Shown here piece after piece: positions 44,071-52,659 of a stretch of DNA of 64,000 bases; within the stretch, counting starts at the first letter, position 1; each line of letters opens with the position of its first letter. Position numbers and translations under genes: made by a program. This stretch comes from Bacillus sp. BP-3 (GTDB taxonomy: Bacteria > Bacillota > Bacilli > Bacillales > Bacillaceae_G), in the NCBI RefSeq assembly GCF_028401955.1, contig NZ_JAQOTJ010000018.1, positions 1 through 64,000 of the forward strand. Reading direction: 5' to 3'. The notes beneath the pieces were generated by a model that did not search any database, was not told where the DNA came from, and saw only the letters and a list, made by a program, of their open reading frames with translations.

Positions 44071-44175
44071 AGAAAGAACGAAATACATCTTTCTGTCTGA
44101 ATCAATAATGTGATGAAAAGGATTAACAACCAACTAAATGTGGGTCTCATCTCAAAGGAGGTGAGACTATTTTTC
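44071..44175 (+). ncRNA. candidate short transcript without a clear gene
   Basis: From the predicted start after operator D's -10, the RNA would contain a hairpin CAGAAAGA/TCTTTCTG (44079-44097 region) and end at a terminator (GTCTCA-CTC/GAG-TGAGAC, 44144-44167, TATTTTT), about 105 nt. The only frames are tiny and lack a ribosome binding site. It may be a small RNA or a truncated member of the micropeptide family. Confidence 0.4.
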
Positions 44176-44178
44176 TAC

Positions 44179-44243
44179 CTTACAAAAATGTAAGATTTAC
44201 GTAAGCAAATTCAATGGCTCTTTTGTCATATTTCTCTCATAAT
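44179..44243 (+). promoter_or_regulatory. promoter/operator C (micropeptide 3)
   Basis: TTACA-N4-TGTAA (44180-44193), CGTAA 11 bp later (44200-44204), GCAAATTCAATGG, then -10 CATAAT (44238-44243), again with 33 bp between. Confidence 0.75.
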
Positions 44244-44291
44244 GAAAATAGATATAAAAGTTAGGGAGATTATAGAAGGGAGACAGGTGAG

Positions 44292-44402
44292 ATGCAAAAA
44301 GAAGAAGTAGTTAAGTTTCCGTTAGTAGAGTGTTTTAGCTACTTTGGCGTTGCGATTGTATGTATTGGGATTTTTGATATAATTACAAATTTAATTGTTT
44401 AA
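44292..44402 (+). CDS. micropeptide 3: 36-aa single-helix membrane peptide
   Basis: It starts MQKEEVVKFPLVECFSYF and continues GVAIVCIGIFDIITNLIV; a charged N-terminus then one hydrophobic helix. GGGAGACAGGTGAG precedes the ATG. It has its own promoter C and terminator. It shares layout, but little sequence, with micropeptides 1 and 2. Confidence 0.7.
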   Translation: MQKEEVVKFPLVECFSYFGVAIVCIGIFDIITNLIV

Positions 44403-44412
44403 TAAATAGATG

Positions 44413-44441
44413 AACAAGAAGGCGAGCCTTCTTGTTTTTTT
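44413..44441 (+). terminator. terminator of micropeptide 3
   Basis: AACAAGAAGGC/GCCTTCTTGTT stem and T run. Confidence 0.9.
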
Positions 44442-44477
44442 ATTATATATATTTTTTAGAAAGTTGTACTATATAAA

Positions 44478-44576
44478 TACAAGTTGATGATATAAAAACC
44501 TTTTCTTTTGAGGTGGACGAGAGCAACTGGCTGTGCATAGAAAAGGCTTATATGTTGAAAAATGAATCTATATACA
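44478..44576 (+). repeat. dispersed repeat R, short form, copy 1
   Basis: TACAAGTTGATGATATAAAAACC, GACGAGAGCAACTGGCTGTGC, ATAG, then TTATATGTTGAAAAAT (parts). It shares ends with copies at 45376, 56262 and 57345 but lacks their central ~90 bp. Confidence 0.7.
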
Positions 44577-44598
44577 CTGCCAAGAAAAGGTGATAAAA

Positions 44599-45357
44599 AT
44601 GAAATGGATTGATAGTCATATACATTTGGATCAATATAAAAAAGAAGAGCAATTCCAGTTAATTGAAGATGTACAAAAGACGAAGGAAATAGCAGGACTG
44701 ATTGCGGTGTCAATGAATTATCATTCTTGTCAGCAAACATTAGAGTTATCAAAGAATTATCCATTTATATATCCTGCTCTGGGGTATCATCCCGAACAAA
44801 AGGTTGATTTTAAGCAATGCGAAAAAATTTGTAAATTAATTGATAAAGAAGCACATCGTATCGCGGCGATTGGAGAAGTTGGTTTGCCTTATTATTTACG
44901 TCAAGAAAATCAGGCGCTGTTGCTAGAGCCATATCTTGAAATGCTAGAAAGATTTGTACATATGGCTCAAAAGTATAATTTACCAATTATATTACATGCT
45001 GTATACGATGATGCGGAGGTTGTTTGTGATGTACTTGAATCTTATCGAATACAGCGCGCTCATTTTCATTGGTTTAAGGGAAGTCAACAAACGATGGAGA
45101 GAATGATCGAGAATGGGTATTATATTTCGGTCACTCCTGACATTGTATATAAAGAAAAAATTAAAGATATTGCTGCTTTTTATCCGTTATCACATCTTAT
45201 GGTCGAAACGGATGGACCGTGGAAATTTATTGATGAAATGACGCATCCCAGTATGATTTTGCAAGTGTTAAAAAGTGTGAGTGAAATAAAAGGGCTATCG
45301 CTGGAAGATACAACGGAAGTTATCTATAAAAATACAGTTCAATTTTATAATTTATAA
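44599..45357 (+). CDS. TatD family metal-dependent hydrolase
   Basis: This 252-aa amidohydrolase-fold protein has the N-terminal metal ligands DSHIHLD, then GEVGLPYY (Glu ligand), LHAVYDD and C-terminal VETDGPW. The TatD family are metal-dependent nucleases/phosphoesterases. ATG 44599 follows AAAAGGTG by 9 nt. It is slightly divergent from TatD proper. Confidence 0.87.
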   Translation: MKWIDSHIHLDQYKKEEQFQLIEDVQKTKEIAGLIAVSMNYHSCQQTLELSKNYPFIYPALGYHPEQKVDFKQCEKICKLIDKEAHRIAAIGEVGLPYYLRQENQALLLEPYLEMLERFVHMAQKYNLPIILHAVYDDAEVVCDVLESYRIQRAHFHWFKGSQQTMERMIENGYYISVTPDIVYKEKIKDIAAFYPLSHLMVETDGPWKFIDEMTHPSMILQVLKSVSEIKGLSLEDTTEVIYKNTVQFYNL

Positions 45358-45375
45358 GTATATGCATATAAATTA

Positions 45376-45545
45376 AAAAACGACATAAAACCCCTTTCTT
45401 TTTTATGGGAAGACGAGAGCGTCTGGACGTGCATAGGAGCGGCCAGGGCCTTTTCTTGCCACATGCAAGGTTTTCAAACAAAGGGAGAAAGCCAGTAGCG
45501 GTTATGATGTATTCTACATAGTAGCGAGTTATATGTCGAAACATT
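45376..45545 (+). repeat. dispersed repeat R, long form, copy 2
   Basis: CGACATAAAACCCCTTTCTT, GACGAGAGCGTCTGGACGTGC, a central part with AAGGGAGAAAGCCAGTAGC, ATTCTACATAGTAGCGAGTT and ATATGTCGAAACATT (parts). It matches 57345-57520 along its length. Confidence 0.75.
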
Positions 45546-45758
45546 AAAACGGACTTATATAGAAGATTGTTTAAACTAGTTTCAATGATTGATAGAGAAA
45601 TATTACATTTTTATATTTGTTTCGTATCTTCTGTATCACAAAATCAGGCTTAAGAAGGATGTTGAAGCTGTATATTCTTGGTATGATAGATAATGAAGCA
45701 GTTGTATATACGTAATGCTGAAAGGGGACAAATTTCAGCGGAAGTAGAGGTAATATAC

Positions 45759-46292
45759 ATGAAGAAATTCTTTATAGGATTCTTAGTTGTTTTTGGAGTA
45801 TATATGTTTTTTCGAGGCGAATCAGAAGGTGCAGGAAAACCTGTAAGCCAAACGAGTTATGTTAATTCAGAAGAAGCAAAACAGGCGAAACAAATTATTA
45901 GTGAAGAGGCTAAGAAATATAATCTCCCAGAATGGATACCTCTTACAATTGCCGAGCATGAGAGTCGTTTCAATCCAAGGGCTGTTGGAGATCGTGGAAC
46001 ATCGTTTGGGTTGTTTCAATTGCACCGGGGTGGTGGACTTGCTCCTGAGAATGTAACAGATGAGGAGCTGAAAGATCCGCGCAAAAATGCTGAAATTGCT
46101 ATGCCTCATTTGGCAAAAGGGTATAAAAGAGGTATGGAAAAGGGATTAACAGAATTTGAGTTACTTAAATATGTGGCGAACACATCTGGTTGGCCTGGTA
46201 ATCTCGGAACAGAGTGGACGGATAAAAATATGAAATATAATATTGGATTAGAGAATGTATATTATCAAAATAAAGGCATTATGAAAGAGTAG
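45759..46292 (+). CDS. lytic transglycosylase-like secreted protein
   Basis: This 177-aa protein has an N-terminal membrane/signal segment (KKFFIGFLVVFGVYMFF) and an SLT/lysozyme-like fold: AEHESRFNPRAVGDRGTSFG (Glu in EHESR is the expected catalytic acid) then LFQLHRGGG. It acts on peptidoglycan outside the membrane. GAGG precedes ATG 45759; the longer frame upstream has no ribosome binding site. Confidence 0.85.
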   Translation: MKKFFIGFLVVFGVYMFFRGESEGAGKPVSQTSYVNSEEAKQAKQIISEEAKKYNLPEWIPLTIAEHESRFNPRAVGDRGTSFGLFQLHRGGGLAPENVTDEELKDPRKNAEIAMPHLAKGYKRGMEKGLTEFELLKYVANTSGWPGNLGTEWTDKNMKYNIGLENVYYQNKGIMKE

Positions 46293-46319
46293 GTTACGTG
46301 ATAACCTACTCTATTTTTC
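46286..46319. terminator. bidirectional terminator
   Basis: AGAGTAGGTTA/TAACCTACTCT stem between convergent genes, T run on plus. Confidence 0.85.
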
Positions 46320-47078
46320 TGTAAAATATGTTTCTAGCTGTTCTTTTACTGCTTGTAATTGTGTAGAAACTTGAGGGATGTTATAGCCAACGTATAGCGG
46401 TGAAACGACAAACCGCGGAACAATCTTACACATAATGTTTCCATCTAAACTATAAAAGAACATGTTATAACTATTACATTGTTTATGAAAATCGTGTAAT
46501 ACGTAGCATACTGTTCTTTGAATATAATCAGCCATTAGGTCAATTTGAGCTGTATTTTCTATTAGAATGTTAAACTCAGTAAAACCGATAATGGGATGAG
46601 TAGAAATATTTAGTTCAATGCCGTGTTCTTTGCTTACAACAATTCCTTTGAAGTGTTCGGTTCTTACGTTTTGTCGATAGTCAACTTGTTCCATACCGAT
46701 AATTTGCATATGTGCATGGTGGATTGTTCCTCCTGATAGAGGCCCATGGTTTTTATATAAAATAACAGATTGGAACTTTCCGCTTTGCTCTAACGATAAC
46801 CAGTGCCCAACTGAAAATCGGATAAGCTTTCGCATATGCTCTTTTGTATAGGTTGCAATATGATCATGACAATTATCGGTTTCGATAATGACTGTTTGTA
46901 AAGTATTTTGTAATGTTGGATATTTATTTTTTAGCCAAATGATTGTTTCATCTGTTTCTAAAATATTGCTTAGTTGTGTGTGATCGCAAAATGGGCAAGC
47001 TGATTCTTTATTTTGCATGCTGTTTGGTTTTTGTTGACTAATCTGATTTACAAAGTAAAGCTGTTGTTGTGTCTCCAT
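46311..47078 (-). CDS. DUF4931/GalT-like HIT-fold protein
   Basis: This 255-aa protein has ACPFCDHTQL near 28 (metal-type Cys pair) and GGTIHHAHMQIIG near 116, as in galactose-1-phosphate uridylyltransferase/HIT enzymes. The rest is divergent. The family (DUF4931) has no assigned reaction that I know. Confidence 0.8.
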   Translation of the reverse strand: METQQQLYFVNQISQQKPNSMQNKESACPFCDHTQLSNILETDETIIWLKNKYPTLQNTLQTVIIETDNCHDHIATYTKEHMRKLIRFSVGHWLSLEQSGKFQSVILYKNHGPLSGGTIHHAHMQIIGMEQVDYRQNVRTEHFKGIVVSKEHGIELNISTHPIIGFTEFNILIENTAQIDLMADYIQRTVCYVLHDFHKQCNSYNMFFYSLDGNIMCKIVPRFVVSPLYVGYNIPQVSTQLQAVKEQLETYFTEK

Positions 47079-47113
47079 TTTTTCCCCCCCTGTAGCTGTA
47101 TGTATATGAGAAA

Positions 47114-47419
47114 TTATCTTGTATTCGGAGTGTTGTTAAGAAATACTTGAAAAGGTTCTGCATATTTTGTTGGTGTAAATTCAATTATTTCGTAACGAGC
47201 GACGTTATGTATATAAAATGGATCTTCCGCTATAATTGCGTCTGCCTCTTGTTTCGATACGGTATTTATTAAAATGATTCCACCAACGCGAGGATTGCGG
47301 CGGCCTGAAAATATAAATTTATTTAGGTCGTAGTATTTATCTAAAAATTGAATGTGCTCCCCTAGATAATGCTCTACAACTTCAAGTGGTTGGGTATAAT
47401 TTACCATTGCTAAAAACAT
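47114..47419 (-). CDS. YciI-like family protein
   Basis: This 101-aa dimeric alpha-beta barrel protein has the YciI pattern: FLAMVNYTQPLEVVEHYLGE, HIQFLDKYYDLNKFIFSG and DPFYIHNVARYEIIEF. ATG 47419 follows GGGGGATA. Function unknown. Confidence 0.85.
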   Translation of the reverse strand: MFLAMVNYTQPLEVVEHYLGEHIQFLDKYYDLNKFIFSGRRNPRVGGIILINTVSKQEADAIIAEDPFYIHNVARYEIIEFTPTKYAEPFQVFLNNTPNTR

Positions 47420-47486
47420 ATTTATCCCCCTATTTGTCATATTCCAACTAGTACATATTCGTGAAAAGTCATTTTAAATCCTTTAT

Positions 47487-47779
47487 ATTGGAATTAGGAA
47501 AAAATTAGAAGGATCGACAGCTAGTTTAGATTCGGAATCAGGAGAAAAAATACAAAAAGCTTTGGTGAATGTATTGTTACATAAGACAACGTTTGTCGTT
47601 GCACATCGCTTATCGACAATCTTACAAGCAGATCAAATTCTTGTATTAGAGGATGGGTATGTTACAGGTGTAGGTACACATGAAGAACTGATGGACAACC
47701 ATACATATTACAAAAAAATTGTCCAACAGCAATTTACCATGGGGCAAAATAAAGACAAGATACCCTGCCTAATTTAGGA
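47487..47779 (+). pseudogene. 3' remnant of an ABC exporter ATPase
   Basis: The frame has a damaged Walker B (LEGSTASLDSES instead of LLDEATASLDSES) followed by the H-loop VVAHRLSTI and LVLEDGYVTGVGTHEELM. This is only the last ~95 codons of an MsbA-type exporter. The membrane domain and Walker A are gone. Confidence 0.85.
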
Positions 47780-47796
47780 TATCTCGTCTTTATTGT
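47750..47796 (+). terminator. terminator at the end of the ABC remnant
   Basis: AAAGACAAGATA/TATCTCGTCTTT stem. Confidence 0.75.
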
Positions 47797-47809
47797 TTTC
47801 GTCACCTTT

Positions 47810-47887
47810 TCATACATTATTAATTTCATCAACGATTGGCTTTGCATCAACTAAAATGTGAATAACGGTTTTTACAATATCGATCAT
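47810..47887 (-). CDS. 25-aa amphipathic peptide candidate
   Basis: MIDIVKTVIHILVDAKPIVD plus EINNV, preceded by AAAGGAGGAATATCAG. Hydrophobic residues recur every 3-4 positions, giving an amphipathic helix like phenol-soluble modulins. A Pro in the middle would kink it. Small size leaves the call uncertain. Confidence 0.45.
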   Translation of the reverse strand: MIDIVKTVIHILVDAKPIVDEINNV

Positions 47888-47992
47888 CTGATATTCCTCC
47901 TTTTAATTTTGGACCATAGCTGCCTTTTATGTATGAATATGTCATTTACATTATTTTCAGAAAAATGACTATCCAAACGTGTTTTGGGGGAG

Positions 47993-48288
47993 TATAATGA
48001 AAAGGTAAGTATAAAATTCCGTACGAAAGAGGTGAAAGAGATGAATCGTTCTATAGTTATGCGCACGCAATTTTTAGATTTTATCTACATTTGTCGTGTA
48101 ATTTTTCATCGTGTAGTTGCTAACGGGATACGTATGCCCTTTTTTAGCAATTTCATAATAACTATTGAACGATAGAAGTCTCTTCACCCATTTTATAGAA
48201 ACGTGTGAAAAGGGAACTATGGTGGTTCTCTTTTCTATTTTGAAATAAAAGCTGTGGGTAAGGTTCTTTACTCATGGCTTTTTTACGT
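47993..48288 (+). promoter_or_regulatory. attenuator-like leader of the ABC-F gene
   Basis: TATAAT (47993-47998), a leader frame (48041-48175), then two Rho-independent terminators in a row: GAAAAGGGAAC/GGTTCTCTTTTC (48207-48236) and AAGCTGTGGGTAA/TTACTCATGGCTT + T6 (48249-48286). The Shine-Dalgarno of the ABC-F gene follows at once. A gene entirely behind two terminators implies conditional read-through, as for many ABC-F resistance genes. Confidence 0.7.
48041..48175 (+). CDS. putative 44-aa leader peptide upstream of the ABC-F gene
   Basis: It has its own GAGGTGAAAGAG ribosome binding site, starts MNRSIVMRTQFLDF and ends IITIER. The first and last 16 bp (48043-48058 and 48158-48173) are inverted repeats matching at 15 positions, so ribosome position on this frame would decide RNA folding. 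It is likely a sensing leader rather than a functional protein. Confidence 0.5.
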   Translation: MNRSIVMRTQFLDFIYICRVIFHRVVANGIRMPFFSNFIITIER

Positions 48289-48307
48289 TGAAAGGAGTAC
48301 GGAAAAG

Positions 48308-50167
48308 ATGATGATTTGTAGTGTAAACAATATAGCGAAGACGTTTGGTGGAAATAGAATATTTGAGAATATATCATTTGAAATAAAGAAAGGCGAACGC
48401 GTTGGTTTAGTTGGCCGAAACGGCAGCGGGAAAACAACAATTTTTCAACTGTTAACGGGAATTGAACATGTGGATTGCGGTGCGATTCATATGAAGAAAG
48501 GTACGCAGATTGGTCATGTTGCCCAAATTCCGAGGTTTGCGGAAGAAATGACTGTATATGATGTATTACGTTCTGCATTTGCGAAAGAGCAAGCATTAGA
48601 AAGAAAAATGAGAGAACTTGAACAGAAGATGGCCATAAGCGTTACGGAAAAAATGATGGCGGAGTACGGAGAAATACAGGAGCAGTTTTCGTTTCTAGGT
48701 GGTTATGAAATGGAAGCGAATATGATGAAAGTAGCCAATGGACTGCAAGTGACGGAATTATTTTCACGCGATTTTAGGGGGCTAAGCGGCGGTGAACAGA
48801 CGAAAGTGTGTCTTGCATATATGCTCCTTAAAAAGCCGGACTTATTGCTTCTAGATGAACCGACAAACCATTTAGATTTATTCGCAGTAGAATGGCTTGA
48901 GCAATTTTTAAAGGAATATGATGGGACAGTAGTTGTAATTTCACATGATCGTTACTTCTTGGATGAAGTCGTAACAAAGATTTTTGATTTAGAAGATGGG
49001 GAAGTACATGTATACCATACAAACTATTCACAGTTTGTAAAGGAGAAAGAAGAAAGATTATTACAAGAGTTTCAAGCATATCAAGAGCAGCAAAAGAAAA
49101 TAAAGAAAATGAAGGAAGCTATTAAAAGGCTTAGGGAATGGGCCAATCAAGCGAATCCGCCAAACGAGGGATTGCATAAACGTGCCCGCAATATGGAACG
49201 CGCTCTAGAGAGAATGGAAAAACTGAAGAAACCAATTTTAGAGCATAAGCAAATGGGCCTTCAATTTGAAGGACAAGAACGAAGCGGGAAAGACGTTGTG
49301 ATTATGAAAGAAGTGGGAAAGAATTTTGATGAACGTGTTTTATTTCAAAATGTAGAATTACATGTTCGTTTTCAAGAGCGTGTTGCGATTGTGGGACGGA
49401 ACGGTACAGGAAAGACAACGTTATTGAAATTATTATTACAAGAAATGAATCCAGATATAGGTGAAGTTCGTATTGGTAGCGGAGTAAAGCTCGGCTATTT
49501 GTCTCAACATATGAATGTGAACAGTAAACAAACGGTATTAGAAATGTTTAGGGAGCAGGTAGCGGTAACTGAAGGAGAAGCCCGTCATATACTGGCTCGC
49601 TTTCTATTCTACGGACCAGCTGTATTTAAAAAGGTGAATCAATTAAGCGGGGGTGAACGAATGCGTTTACGATTGGCCCAGCTCATGCATCAAGATATTA
49701 ACTTTTTTGTACTCGATGAACCGACAAATCACCTTGATATTGAATCGAGAGAAGTATTAGAAGAAGCACTTGAACAGTATAATGGAACGATTTTAGCGGT
49801 TTCTCATGACCGTTACTTCTTAAATAAATTGTTCCCTAAAACGTATTGGATTGATAATCAAACAGCGTATGGATTTGTTGGAAATTACGCTTGGGCACGT
49901 GAAAAGTGGCAAGAAAAAAGAGAAACAGAACAACGAAGCTTTGTGAAAAAGGAACGAGTAGCAGCTGTGCCGAAGCCTATAAATAAGGAGATTATCGATC
50001 TGGAAGAGCAACTTATGAATGTGGAGCAAAGTATATATGAGATAGACTGCAAAATGGCTAAAATGAAAAATGTTGCAGAATTAGAGAAGTTGCATCATGA
50101 AAAAGAGGAAAAAGAATTGTTAAGAACAAAATTATATGAGGATTTAGAGAATGATATAGATATGTAG
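48308..50167 (+). CDS. ABC-F family ATPase (ribosomal protection type)
   Basis: This 619-aa protein has two ABC cassettes and no membrane segment. Walker A GRNGSGKTT near 41 and GRNGTGKTT near 375, signatures LSGGEQ and LSGGER, Walker B LLLDEPTNHLD and FVLDEPTNHLD. The long charged linker (about 245-325, RLREWANQANPPNEGLHKRA) is the P-site tRNA-interaction motif region, and a C-terminal coiled coil follows. ABC-F proteins act on the ribosome, either resistance or housekeeping. The attenuator in front argues for antibiotic resistance. Confidence 0.92.
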   Translation: MMICSVNNIAKTFGGNRIFENISFEIKKGERVGLVGRNGSGKTTIFQLLTGIEHVDCGAIHMKKGTQIGHVAQIPRFAEEMTVYDVLRSAFAKEQALERKMRELEQKMAISVTEKMMAEYGEIQEQFSFLGGYEMEANMMKVANGLQVTELFSRDFRGLSGGEQTKVCLAYMLLKKPDLLLLDEPTNHLDLFAVEWLEQFLKEYDGTVVVISHDRYFLDEVVTKIFDLEDGEVHVYHTNYSQFVKEKEERLLQEFQAYQEQQKKIKKMKEAIKRLREWANQANPPNEGLHKRARNMERALERMEKLKKPILEHKQMGLQFEGQERSGKDVVIMKEVGKNFDERVLFQNVELHVRFQERVAIVGRNGTGKTTLLKLLLQEMNPDIGEVRIGSGVKLGYLSQHMNVNSKQTVLEMFREQVAVTEGEARHILARFLFYGPAVFKKVNQLSGGERMRLRLAQLMHQDINFFVLDEPTNHLDIESREVLEEALEQYNGTILAVSHDRYFLNKLFPKTYWIDNQTAYGFVGNYAWAREKWQEKRETEQRSFVKKERVAAVPKPINKEIIDLEEQLMNVEQSIYEIDCKMAKMKNVAELEKLHHEKEEKELLRTKLYEDLENDIDM

Positions 50168-50171
50168 AACT

Positions 50172-50198
50172 AAAAAGCTGGTGGATACCAGCTTTTTA
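50172..50198 (+). terminator. terminator of the ABC-F gene
   Basis: AAAAAGCTGGT/ACCAGCTTTTT stem. Confidence 0.9.
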
Positions 50199-50268
50199 AA
50201 TTGTGTATGTATCTTATATATAAATTCATTTAAGTCATCGCTTTGTTGTTGTATTACACGTGACCCGT

Positions 50269-50460
50269 TTAATTTTTAGATGTTGATTCTTTTTTTGTAG
50301 AAAATAACCACATGAAAAATTCATAAAATACTACAAAAAATACTGATTGTATAATATTCTCGATCCATTTAAATTGATTATAATTATAATAATCAAATAA
50401 AACAAAAATAATATAGAGGGGAATTAATAAAATTAAAGGTCTTTTAAGTTTTAGACTCAT
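50269..50460 (-). CDS. small two-helix membrane protein
   Basis: This 63-aa frame has two hydrophobic segments (about 8-24 and 36-54) and a basic C-terminus. AAGGAG lies 12 nt upstream of the ATG. Unknown function. The call is tentative. Confidence 0.5.
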   Translation of the reverse strand: MSLKLKRPLILLIPLYIIFVLFDYYNYNQFKWIENIIQSVFFVVFYEFFMWLFSTKKESTSKN

Positions 50461-50668
50461 AAGGTATCATTCTCCTTTACATATTAGCCACAACTCCACT
50501 TTACCATAAAATACTTATAGTTTCTGTATATTGGAATTTTAGTGTGGCATTCCCATTTTTGAAAAGATAGTTTGATAATTCGGATTTTTGCGTTTCTGAA
50601 AAGGAGGGATATAAAGAGGGAAAGAATATGGAGTCTGTATATTTTGTTTGAATACGGGAGGAAACTTT

Positions 50669-51862
50669 ATGCTAGGATATGCCCGGCTACTTACGATTGT
50701 GCTCATTTGTGTTGTATATGCACTGCATATTCCACATGGAGAACTAGCCTTGCAATTATTTGTTGGTGCTGCCTGTTTGATTTATTTGGGAAATCATTGT
50801 TTACTTATGACGTCATATAGCGGAGAACGGCGAATATTTTTTATATTGTTATCGAACGGGATTGTAACAGCTATATTTGGATTCTTATTTCCAAAAGTAG
50901 ATTTATATTTAATTTTGTTCGGTGTAGATGCGGTAACTTTATTTATTAACATTCAATCGAAAGTGATAGCCCGTTTTTTTATAGGATTTTTCTTTATCTG
51001 TTGGTTTGCTATTTTAATATATTCATATCAATATTTTGGAGCGTTTGAAATTTGGGGCAATATTATTTCTTTTATGTTCGTTGTATTTAGTGCTCTTACT
51101 GGAGGACTAATTAAAAAATTAACGCTAGCTCGCCAAACGGTAGATGAACAGTATGAAAAGTTGACTTCATCGCATGAAGCGCTTCAAGAAGCACATGAGC
51201 AATTACAGCTATATGCAAAAGAGGTGGAAGAATTAACGGCAGTGAAAGAACGCAATGATATTGCGCGTGAAATTCATGATACGGTTGGTCATAATATGAC
51301 GGCATTGCTTGTTCAACTGCAACTTGCTGAGGAGTTATGGAAACAAAAATCAAATCAGACTGAGGCAGTTCTGCAAACATGTCACCAGTTAGCAAGGAAA
51401 TCGTTACAAGAGGTAAGAGCATCTGTTCGAACTTTGAAAGAAGAAGAGAATATGGGGGATTTAGTCGGTAATATTAGACGGATGCTAGGTGAATTTTCGA
51501 ATGCAACAAATGTGAGAACGACATTTAAATTGCAAGGTGATCCAGTCATCATTCCATTGTCACTACATCCAACAATATTGCGTATTATGCAGGAGTCATT
51601 AACAAATGCAAAGCGTCATGGTAAGGCAACTACATGTGAGATCGTGCTTTCATGCTTGGATGGAAAAGTACACATCTCTATTTCTGATGATGGAGCAGGC
51701 GTAAATGAGGTGCATCCCGGCTTTGGACTTATTAATATGAAAGAACGTGTAGAAGAACGCGGAGGAATGATTCTGTTTGAAAGTGAAAAAGAGAAGGGAT
51801 TTCAATTAAACGTAGAGTTCCCACTAAGAGAAAAGACGTGGGTGATAGGGGGAACGGTATGA
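50669..51862 (+). CDS. sensor histidine kinase, NarL-system type (YvfT/DesK-like)
   Basis: This 397-aa protein has five or six N-terminal membrane helices (to about 150), a coiled-coil linker, the HisKA_3 motif REIHDTVGHNMTALLVQLQ near 207 and an HATPase_c domain ending DDGAGV...GFGLINMKERV. GGGAGG precedes ATG 50669. It overlaps the next gene by 4 bp (ATGA). It probably controls the ABC exporter encoded downstream. Confidence 0.93.
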   Translation: MLGYARLLTIVLICVVYALHIPHGELALQLFVGAACLIYLGNHCLLMTSYSGERRIFFILLSNGIVTAIFGFLFPKVDLYLILFGVDAVTLFINIQSKVIARFFIGFFFICWFAILIYSYQYFGAFEIWGNIISFMFVVFSALTGGLIKKLTLARQTVDEQYEKLTSSHEALQEAHEQLQLYAKEVEELTAVKERNDIAREIHDTVGHNMTALLVQLQLAEELWKQKSNQTEAVLQTCHQLARKSLQEVRASVRTLKEEENMGDLVGNIRRMLGEFSNATNVRTTFKLQGDPVIIPLSLHPTILRIMQESLTNAKRHGKATTCEIVLSCLDGKVHISISDDGAGVNEVHPGFGLINMKERVEERGGMILFESEKEKGFQLNVEFPLREKTWVIGGTV

Positions 51863-52521
51863 TTCGAATTATGATTGTTGATGATCAGTCGTTAGTTCGC
51901 GATGGATTAGCGATGTTATTAAATTTACGCCCAGAACTTGAAGTGGTTGGAACTGCAAGTGATGGAGAAGAAGCTGTACAAAATGCCGAACAGTTTCAGC
52001 CTGAAATCATTTTAATGGATATCCGTATGCCGCGTGCAAACGGTGTAGAAGGAACACGTTTAATAAGGGAGCGATTTCCTCATATAAAAGTACTGATGTT
52101 GACGACGTTTAATGATAGTGAACTTATTTTTGAAGCACTTGAACAAGGGGCAAGCGGTTATTTATTAAAAGACATGGCGACAGATACAATTGTGCAAGCA
52201 ATCTTGACTGTACATGCAGGAGGAGTTGTACTCCCTCAAGATATGACTGCTGAAATTGTGAAAGAATTGAAGAGAGCGAAAGTAGATAGTATTGCCGAGC
52301 AACATGCTCCAAAACAAATAGAGCAGTTAACAGAACGGGAAGTGGAAGTGTTGCGGGAATTAGGATATGGATTAAATAATAAAGAAATCGCGGAGAAATT
52401 ATTTATTACAGAAGGAACGGTAAAAAATCATGTCTCCAATATTATTAGTAAATTGGAGCTTCGCGACCGAACGCAAGCAGCTATTTTTGCTGTGAGGTAC
52501 GGTGTGACAGCTTACATATGA
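51859..52521 (+). CDS. NarL/LuxR-type response regulator (YvfU-like)
   Basis: This 220-aa regulator has a receiver with phospho-acceptor Asp54 (ILMDIRMPRANG) and a LuxR helix-turn-helix (LTEREVEVLRELGYGLNNKE, EGTVKNHVSNIISKLEL). Partner of the kinase just upstream. Confidence 0.95.
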   Translation: MIRIMIVDDQSLVRDGLAMLLNLRPELEVVGTASDGEEAVQNAEQFQPEIILMDIRMPRANGVEGTRLIRERFPHIKVLMLTTFNDSELIFEALEQGASGYLLKDMATDTIVQAILTVHAGGVVLPQDMTAEIVKELKRAKVDSIAEQHAPKQIEQLTEREVEVLRELGYGLNNKEIAEKLFITEGTVKNHVSNIISKLELRDRTQAAIFAVRYGVTAYI

Positions 52522-52542
52522 CTTTTGGCATAGATAAGTATG

Positions 52543-52572
52543 AAAAAGCAGCAGATGATGCTGCTTTTTTAT
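52543..52572 (+). terminator. terminator between response regulator and ABC operon
   Basis: AAAAAGCAGCA/TGCTGCTTTTTT stem. Confidence 0.88.
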
Positions 52573-52659
52573 TATGTATTTTCTATCTAAAGAGCGATGG
52601 AAGGATGAGGGGATTCTTTTACAATCAGAATGAGATTACATTAAAGGGGTTGAATCGAC

